From Rhizobiaceae bacterium (GTDB lineage: Bacteria; Pseudomonadota; Alphaproteobacteria; Rhizobiales; Rhizobiaceae): DNA of 33,529 bases. Within the stretch, counting starts at the first letter, position 1; each line of letters opens with the position of its first letter. A model generated the notes under the pieces. That model searched no databases and was not told the origin of the DNA. It saw nothing but the letters and a program-made list of their open reading frames with translations. The stretch lies in contig JAMLJD010000047.1 of the NCBI GenBank assembly GCA_023953775.1, positions 1-33,529 on the forward strand, in the 5' to 3' direction. The position numbers and the translations under genes were made by a program. Positions 27,889 to 33,529 of this stretch are shown piece after piece.

Positions 27889-29058
27889 GTGACACTAGAA
27901 CAAGCGTCGGCAGACACACGATATTCGGCGGTCATCGAAATCCGCTTCCATCTCGGCGAACTCTATTTCCTGATGCCGTTTCTCTATTGCGTGGCGCCGA
28001 GTGCGGACGCGCCGATTTGCCTGCTGTTCACGCGCAAGGCCCTGTTCGAGCAGTTCCGCGGCGATCGTCTCATGTCATTGGCGGCCGAGCGCATCGGCGC
28101 CGTGGTGATCACCTGCTTTACCGATGGCCTGACCGGGTCCAGCGCTCCCGACACCCCCGAAACACGCCAGGCGGCGGCGCGGATGAGGCGCGACATCAAC
28201 GCGGTCCTTGAACGAACGGACCTGTTCCTGGTCCAGATTACCGGTGGCTACGCGGAACGTCTGCTGCAGCGGTGGCCTTCCGGCCAACCCCGCATTGTCC
28301 GGTTTCCGCACACCAGCGCCCCGGCATTGTTCGATGTCGACCAGGCGCGCAAGCAGAATCCGATCCAGCACAAGGGCGCCGGCGATCCGCTGCTTATCTG
28401 GGACCCGGAAGCGGCCTCCTACTACGCCCTCTACGGCGTCGAGAACACCATCGTCCTGGGCTATCACTGCCTGCGGGACGAATGGCTGTCGCTCGTGGAA
28501 GAGTGCCGCGAGCAGGGCGAACCCGACGCCCTTGTGTTCAGCTACCGTCCCCGCGACACGATCCTCCCGATGGAAAAGTGGGTCGAACTCCACCGCTCGA
28601 CATATGCCGTGATCCGTGAGGAGTTTCCCGACCTGCCGATCACGATCAAGCCACATCCGAACCAGGATCCGTCGCAGCTGGAGGCGCTCGCCACCCGGTT
28701 CGGCTGGAGCAATGTCCGCATCAGCGTTGAGAACCCGGCGATCCTGGCCGCGAATGCGCGGTTTGCCGTCAGCTTCCTCACCGGCGGCATCTTCAACACG
28801 ATGCTGCTCGACGTCCCCTCGATCAACTACTTCAATGCCCGTGAGGATTACGTCCGAGGCCGTGGCGCCTACAAGCAGCGATACGCGGAACTGGGAATAC
28901 CCGACGTCGAAGACGAGGCAGGCCTTCGCTCCGCGCTTCGGTCCTGTCGCGATACGGATTGCACAACCGGCTTCGGCGACATAAAGCGTGAGATCGTCTG
29001 CATAACGTCCTTCACGGATTTCCGCCGTCGCGTCGAAGCCGCTCATTCAGATATCTAG
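27889..29058 (+). CDS. Uncharacterised GT-B-like protein, tandem paralogue 1
   Basis: A 389-residue protein of a family I do not recognise. It is homologous along its whole length to the next gene. Segments shared by both include EIRFH-GELYF at the N-terminus, RFPHTS-PAL, LGYHC, PRD-LP-KW, KPHPNQD (Lys254 to Asp260 here) and SFLTGGIFNTML (from residue 295) followed by PSIN-FNAR. A KPHP-type motif followed by a Ser/Thr-Gly-rich loop is typical of CDP-glycerol and polysialyl-type GT-B transferases, so a transferase is the best guess. There is no signal peptide or membrane helix. The start is GTG 27889, preceded by a GAGAGAGGG ribosome site. It is divergent from the pyruvyl-transferase operon. 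Confidence 0.75.
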   Translation: MTLEQASADTRYSAVIEIRFHLGELYFLMPFLYCVAPSADAPICLLFTRKALFEQFRGDRLMSLAAERIGAVVITCFTDGLTGSSAPDTPETRQAAARMRRDINAVLERTDLFLVQITGGYAERLLQRWPSGQPRIVRFPHTSAPALFDVDQARKQNPIQHKGAGDPLLIWDPEAASYYALYGVENTIVLGYHCLRDEWLSLVEECREQGEPDALVFSYRPRDTILPMEKWVELHRSTYAVIREEFPDLPITIKPHPNQDPSQLEALATRFGWSNVRISVENPAILAANARFAVSFLTGGIFNTMLLDVPSINYFNAREDYVRGRGAYKQRYAELGIPDVEDEAGLRSALRSCRDTDCTTGFGDIKREIVCITSFTDFRRRVEAAHSDI

Positions 29059-29097
29059 CCGCCGCGACGACAGGGTCGCATGACAACAACTGCTTGA

Positions 29098-30276
29098 GTG
29101 GTCCGTACCGTGTCCCAGAAGAGTGTGTCCAAGCCCGAGCGTTATGCCGGCCTGTTCGAGATCCGGTTTCATATCGGCGAGCTGTATTTCCTGGTGCCGT
29201 TCCTCTATTGCGCCAAATACAGACCCGACGAGAAGATCTGCCTGGTCTTCACCCGCGAGGATGTCTACCGCCAGTTCAGGCGCGACCGCGTGCTGACCCG
29301 CGCGATCGATGAGATCGGCGCCGTCATCGTCCGCTGCTTCTCGGACCACCTTCCCGAAGATGGCGAAGGCGACAACCCGGAAATCCGCGAACAGGTGCGC
29401 CAGTTCAAGCGCCGCATCACCCGCCTCCTGGAACGCACGGACTACCTCTTTGTGCAGATCGGTGGCGGCTACATCGACCGCCTCATGCGGGGCCGCGGGA
29501 TGACGCATCCGATCATCGTGCGGTTTCCGCACACCAGCGGACCGGCCCTCTACAACGTCAACAGGGCGCAAAAGCAGGACGTTCGCCAGCGCGGCAACCG
29601 CGGTGAACGAATCCTCGTCTGGGACCGCCGTACCAGCCAGCACTACGAGCGGGTCGGGTTCGAGACGGTAATCCCCCTCGGGTATCATTGCACGACGCCC
29701 AAATGGCTCGATTTCCTGGAGACGCTCGGCGACGATCGACCGAAATTCGCGCTCATCTTCAGCTACTATCCGCGCGACGACGTCTTGCCGCTGCGCAAGT
29801 GGCGCATGCTTCACCGCGATACGTACCAGGCGATCCGGGATGTCTTTCCCGATATCAGCATCGTCGTGAAACCGCATCCGAACCAGGACACCCGCCAGTT
29901 GCGGAGCTTCATGAACACCCATCAGTGGGAGAATGCCGAGATCAGCAGCGAGAATCCCATGCTTTTGTCGAAGGGTGCCGCATTTTCGGTCAGCTTCCTT
30001 ACCGGTGGCATCTTCAACACGATGCTGATGGACATACCCTCGATCAACTTCTTCAACGCGCGCAAGGAATATGCGGCCCATCATGGTGCCTTGAAGCAGA
30101 ACTACGCGGCGTTCGGCGCAGCCGACGTCGGCAACCGGGTGGAACTGACCGCCGCGCTGAAAGAGATTGAGGCAGGCCGATTGAAGATGACGTTCGGGAC
30201 GGAGCGGAACAAGCTGCGCCGGATAGAGAGCTTTCGGGCACTGACTGCGAAAATCCGAAAGACACAAGGCTCCTAG
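29098..30276 (+). CDS. Uncharacterised GT-B-like protein, tandem paralogue 2
   Basis: A 392-residue paralogue of the preceding gene, about half identical by eye. It shares EIRFHIGELYF, IVRFPHTSGPAL, KPHPNQD (Lys258 to Asp264) and SFLTGGIFNTMLMD, with PSINFFNAR. Divergent stretches are residues about 70-100, where the acidic DGEGDNPE run lies, and the C-terminal 40 residues, which are more basic here (RNKLRRIESFRA). The two probably handle related but different acceptors or donors. The start is uncertain: GTG 29098, GTG 29110 and GTG 29125 are all in frame and none has a strong ribosome site; homology begins only after residue 15. The gap to paralogue 1 is 39 bp, so they form an operon. Function unknown. 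Confidence 0.75.
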   Translation: MVRTVSQKSVSKPERYAGLFEIRFHIGELYFLVPFLYCAKYRPDEKICLVFTREDVYRQFRRDRVLTRAIDEIGAVIVRCFSDHLPEDGEGDNPEIREQVRQFKRRITRLLERTDYLFVQIGGGYIDRLMRGRGMTHPIIVRFPHTSGPALYNVNRAQKQDVRQRGNRGERILVWDRRTSQHYERVGFETVIPLGYHCTTPKWLDFLETLGDDRPKFALIFSYYPRDDVLPLRKWRMLHRDTYQAIRDVFPDISIVVKPHPNQDTRQLRSFMNTHQWENAEISSENPMLLSKGAAFSVSFLTGGIFNTMLMDIPSINFFNARKEYAAHHGALKQNYAAFGAADVGNRVELTAALKEIEAGRLKMTFGTERNKLRRIESFRALTAKIRKTQGS

Positions 30277-30391
30277 CCTTTAGGGCGCGGCGCGGCCGCG
30301 TGCTCTCGGAGGCAAGCAAGTAAGCAGCGAGGCTTGACGCTTTTCCCTGGCGACACAGGTTACTGTATGATCGCCGATACGGGAGCCAGTC

Positions 30392-32659
30392 ATGTCGATA
30401 CGCCGGAACCGGATCACAAAGCCGATCTTCGACTGGGCATCGAAGATCATGCCGCCCATCTCCGAAACCGAGCGCGAAGCGATCGATGCCGGGACGGTGT
30501 GGTGGGACGGAGAGCTCTTCACCGGCTCGCCGGACTGGGATCGCCTTCTGGCGATGCCGCCCGCCTCGCTCTCAGCCGAGGAGCAGGCCTTCATGGACGG
30601 CCCGGTGCGCGAGCTCTGCGCGATGATCGACGAGTGGAAGATCGTCTGGGAGGACCGCGACCTGCCGCCCGAGGTCTGGGCCTTCATGCGCGAGAACAAA
30701 TTCTTCGGCATGATCATCCCGAAAGAGCACGGCGGTCTCGGCTTCTCCAACACCGCCCATTCCGAGATCGTCCGCACGGTATCGTCGGCGAGCGTCGTCG
30801 CCGGCGTCACCGTGATGGTGCCGAATTCGCTCGGTCCGGGCGAGCTGCTGATGCACTTCGGCACGGACGAACAGCGCGACTACTGGCTGCCGCGCCTCGC
30901 AGATGGCCGCGAGATCCCCTGCTTCGGGCTGACGTCTGAGGACGCAGGGTCAGACGCCGCGGCGATGACGGACACGGGCATCGTCGAATATGGCACCTTC
31001 GACGGTGAGCGCGTTCTCGGCATGCGCCTCAATTTCCACAAGCGCTACATCACGCTCGGACCCGTCGCCACCGTGATGGGCCTGGCGTTCAAGATGCACG
31101 ACCCCGAAAACCATCTCGGCAAGGGCGAGGAACTCGGTATCACGGTCGCGCTGCTGCCGACCGACCTGCCCGGCATCGCGCATGGCGAGCGCCATGTGCC
31201 GCAATTCACGCATTTCCAGAACGGGCCGCTCTACGGCAAGGACGTCTTCGTGCCGCTGGATCACATCCTCGGCGGCGAGGCGATGATCGGACAGGGCTGG
31301 AAGATGCTGATGACAGCGCTGGCCGCGGGCCGCGGCATCTCGCTGCCGTCGCAATCCGCGGCCTCGGCCGCCTTCTGCGCCCGCGCGACCGGAGCCTACG
31401 CCCGCATACGATCGCAGTTCGGCATCCCGATCGGCATGTTCGAGGGCATCCGCAAGCATCTCGCCGACCTTGCCGCCAATGCCTATCTGATCGACGCCGC
31501 GCGCCGGCTGACCGTCGCCGCGCTCGATGAAGGCCACAAGCCGTCGGTCGTTTCCGCGATCATGAAATACCACGCCACCGAGCGCATGCGTGACTCCGTC
31601 GAGAAGGCGATGGACATTCACGGCGGCAAGGGGATCATCGACGGCCCGCGCAACTATCTCGGCGGCCACTACCGCTCGGTGCCGATCGGCATCACGGTCG
31701 AGGGCGCGAACATCCTCACCCGCAATCTGATGATCTTCGGCCAGGGCGCGATCCGCTCGCATCCCTACATGCTCGACGAACTCCTCGCCCTGTCGGATGA
31801 CGACCGCGAGCGCGGTCTCGACGCGTTCGACAAGACGTTCTGGAAGCATGTCGGCCATGCGATCGGCAACGGCTTCCGGGCATGGGGCCGCGGCTGGACC
31901 GGCGGCGGCTTCGCGCCCGCCCCGGACAACACGAAGATGGCGCATCACTGGCGCCAGTTGTCGCGCTACGACGCCGCCTTCGCGCTGCTTGCAGACGTCG
32001 CGCTGCTGACGCTCGGCGGCGAGCTCAAGCGTCGGGAAATGCTCTCCGCGCGGCTGGGCGACATTCTGGCGGAGCTTTATCTTCTCGGCGCGGTCCTCAA
32101 ACGGTGGGAGGACGAGGGCGGATTGGAAGAAGACAGGCCCATCGTCGACTATATCATGCATCAGGGCATCGGCCGGCTCGGTGAGGCGTTCGACGGCGTG
32201 CTCGACAATCTTCCGATGCGCATCGCCGCCTGGAAGATCCGGGCGATCGCATTCCCGCTTGGCGTTCCCCGCGGTACGCCTCCCGACGAGGCGACGAACG
32301 AGGTCGCCGAGATTCTCCTGAAACCCGGCGTTCAGCGCGACCGGCTTGCGCCGGGACTGTATCTTGGAGAAGGCCGCGCCGACCATCCCATGGCCGACCT
32401 TGAAGACGCCTTCGTGAAGGTGGTCGCCGCCGAAACGGTCCGCAGGAAGCTGCGGGAAGCCGGCATCGCTGACCCCGAAGCGGCTCTCGCCGAGGGGATC
32501 ATCAGCCGCGAGGAGCTGGACAGGCTCGAGGATGCGAGGATCGCGACCGAGGCCGTCATTCGCGTCGATGCGTTTCCGATGCAGGAGGTGTCGCCCATCG
32601 CGGCGCAGCATTCGAAACGCGGGTCGCGGAAGCCGGCGCACCGGCAGGCGGCGGAATAG
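30392..32659 (+). CDS. fadE: FadE-type acyl-CoA dehydrogenase
   Basis: A 755-residue acyl-CoA dehydrogenase of the large FadE class (E. coli FadE is 814 residues). It performs the first, FAD-dependent step of fatty acid beta-oxidation, forming trans-2-enoyl-CoA. Motifs: FGMIIPKEHGGLGFSNTAHSE, FGLTSEDAGSDAAAMTDTG, AAGRGISLPSQSAASA, KAMDIHGGKGIIDGPRNYLG and VEGANILTRNLMIFGQGAIRSHPY, all close to the E. coli enzyme. The C-terminal 280 residues are the FadE-specific extension (DUF1974). GGAG precedes ATG 30392 by 7 bp. The 115-bp gap upstream contains TTGACG but no well-spaced -10. It has no link to the glycan genes. Confidence 0.95.
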   Translation: MSIRRNRITKPIFDWASKIMPPISETEREAIDAGTVWWDGELFTGSPDWDRLLAMPPASLSAEEQAFMDGPVRELCAMIDEWKIVWEDRDLPPEVWAFMRENKFFGMIIPKEHGGLGFSNTAHSEIVRTVSSASVVAGVTVMVPNSLGPGELLMHFGTDEQRDYWLPRLADGREIPCFGLTSEDAGSDAAAMTDTGIVEYGTFDGERVLGMRLNFHKRYITLGPVATVMGLAFKMHDPENHLGKGEELGITVALLPTDLPGIAHGERHVPQFTHFQNGPLYGKDVFVPLDHILGGEAMIGQGWKMLMTALAAGRGISLPSQSAASAAFCARATGAYARIRSQFGIPIGMFEGIRKHLADLAANAYLIDAARRLTVAALDEGHKPSVVSAIMKYHATERMRDSVEKAMDIHGGKGIIDGPRNYLGGHYRSVPIGITVEGANILTRNLMIFGQGAIRSHPYMLDELLALSDDDRERGLDAFDKTFWKHVGHAIGNGFRAWGRGWTGGGFAPAPDNTKMAHHWRQLSRYDAAFALLADVALLTLGGELKRREMLSARLGDILAELYLLGAVLKRWEDEGGLEEDRPIVDYIMHQGIGRLGEAFDGVLDNLPMRIAAWKIRAIAFPLGVPRGTPPDEATNEVAEILLKPGVQRDRLAPGLYLGEGRADHPMADLEDAFVKVVAAETVRRKLREAGIADPEAALAEGIISREELDRLEDARIATEAVIRVDAFPMQEVSPIAAQHSKRGSRKPAHRQAAE

Positions 32660-32722
32660 CCGCGCGGACGCGTCCGGGGAACAAGCTTGCGCGTGGTGTC
32701 TGTGCCGGTATGGACACGTGGG

Positions 32723-32750
32723 CTCAAATTGCGCGTTTCCACGATTTGAG
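32723..32750. repeat. Inverted repeat upstream of the YeeE/YedE gene
   Basis: CTCAAAT (32723-32729) and ATTTGAG (32744-32750) are perfect 7-bp arms 14 bp apart, in the AT-richer middle of the 189-bp gap after fadE. It could be an operator for the transporter gene or part of a fadE terminator; no regulator gene is adjacent. Confidence 0.4.
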
Positions 32751-32848
32751 AGAAAGATTTTTCATTCCGCGCACTGGCCGCCGAAGCCCGGACCACGCGT
32801 CGTCGGGCCTCGTGATCTAGAGTCCACGCTCCTCTTGGAGTCTACGTC

Positions 32849-33529
32849 ATGGACCTGGTACCGCTCATCGACCAACTCGGCGAAAACGGCGCGGCGATTG
32901 CCGGTGGAGCCGTTATCGGCATCGTCTTCGGCTTCTTTGCGCAGCGGACCGGTTTCTGCACCCGCTCGGCGCTTCTCGACGTCGTGCGCGGCAGAAATTT
33001 CTCGGCACTGGCGGTCTGGCTGTCGGGCTTTGCCGTGACGATACTCGGCGTGCAACTCCTTCTGCAGCAGGACATGCTGTCGGTTCAGGAGACGCGGTTC
33101 TTCTCGACAGCACAGAGCCTGTCCGGCGCGATTGTCGGCGGCCTGCTGTTCGGCGCGGGCATGGTCCTCGCCCGCGGTTGCGTCTCGCGGCTCGTGGTCC
33201 TCGGATCGTCGGGCAACCTGCGCGCGATCTATTCCCTCGCCATCGTCGCCGCCGTCGGCCTGGCGACCTATTCGGGCTTCCTCGTGCCGCTGCGCGACGT
33301 GATCGGCTCGGGCTGGAGCAGCGCCGAGATAGGCGGCAACGATCTCCTGGCACATTTCGGGCTCGCCCAGGGTTACGGCGTTGCGGTCGGCATCGTGCTT
33401 GTGCTTGCGGCCCTTGGCGTGTCGCTGCGCGCAAGCGTGTCGCCGCTGCTCGTCCTCGGCGGGGCGGTGGTCGGCTTGACCGTCGTCGCCGGCTGGTACT
33501 TCACCTATGAGCTTTCGCTGCAGGTCTTC
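32849..33529 (+). CDS. YeeE/YedE (TsuA-type) sulfur-compound transporter, partial
   Basis: The frame is open from ATG 32849 to the right edge, 227 codons of a family usually about 350-400 residues long. It is very hydrophobic, with about six transmembrane segments visible. The duplicated family signature is present: FGFFAQRTGFCTRSALLDVV at residues about 22-41, and GAGMVLARGCVSRLVVLG near residue 105. The conserved cysteine in each copy lines the path by which YeeE/TsuA takes up thiosulfate. TTGGAG lies 9 bp before the start. Two direct copies of GAGTCYACG (32820-32828 and 32838-32846) flank the ribosome site. The product probably imports thiosulfate or a related sulfur compound. Confidence 0.85.
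   Translation, partial: MDLVPLIDQLGENGAAIAGGAVIGIVFGFFAQRTGFCTRSALLDVVRGRNFSALAVWLSGFAVTILGVQLLLQQDMLSVQETRFFSTAQSLSGAIVGGLLFGAGMVLARGCVSRLVVLGSSGNLRAIYSLAIVAAVGLATYSGFLVPLRDVIGSGWSSAEIGGNDLLAHFGLAQGYGVAVGIVLVLAALGVSLRASVSPLLVLGGAVVGLTVVAGWYFTYELSLQVF

Noticed and set aside
30277..30391. Promoter built from TTGACG and TATGAT before fadE
   Set aside because: The two elements are 26 bp apart, too far for a sigma-70 promoter.
32665..32676. CGGACGCGTCCG palindrome just after fadE as a terminator
   Set aside because: The stem would be only four base pairs and no T tract follows. A G+C-rich palindrome of this size is expected by chance.

Overview
The window is GC-rich and densely coded. It looks like an alphaproteobacterial chromosome, most likely Hyphomicrobiales (Rhizobiales). 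This rests on gene content and on the order guaB ... MAPEG protein ... rsmB, which I recall from rhizobial genomes; no search was run. No tRNA, rRNA, CRISPR, insertion sequence or phage gene was seen. No stretch longer than 300 bases lacks a gene.

Block A (1-11614) is a surface-glycan block. It holds a UDP-glucose 6-dehydrogenase cut by the left edge, a GT4 glycosyltransferase and, divergently, a GT2 glycosyltransferase. Next comes a nonulosonic-acid (sialic, legionaminic or pseudaminic type) CMP-sugar synthetase fused to a PseG/SpsG-like domain. A leftward operon follows: TPR plus GT-B-like protein, NeuB-type synthase with SAF domain, and polysaccharide pyruvyl transferase (the last pair overlap by 4 bp).

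The core (11819-22390) is housekeeping and stress genes: guaB, an Rrf2 regulator with a thioredoxin-reductase-like flavoprotein, a MAPEG protein, a PQQ-type sugar dehydrogenase, divergent oxyR/katG, rsmB, tspO and a PaaI-type thioesterase.

Block B (22558-30276) is a second glycan block. A rightward operon has a NeuB-type synthase without SAF domain, a GmhA-type isomerase and a sugar O-methyltransferase. A converging leftward operon has a polysaccharide pyruvyl transferase, a SAM methyltransferase and a free-standing CMP-nonulosonate synthetase. Divergent from it are two tandem paralogues of a protein family I do not recognise, with GT-B-like motifs. The window closes with a FadE-type acyl-CoA dehydrogenase and the start of a YeeE/YedE transporter.

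The two glycan blocks carry parallel tool sets (synthase, CMP-activating enzyme, pyruvyl transferase, transferases). This suggests the cell makes two different acidic ulosonic-acid sugars and builds them into surface polysaccharide or glycoprotein. The most distinctive signals are: the SAF-less synthase next to a heptose-type isomerase; the tandem unknown pair; an Rrf2 promoter with its -10 box inside a perfect operator palindrome and a predicted leaderless message; and a perfect 24-bp palindrome that contains both stop codons of the convergent guaB and flavoprotein genes.
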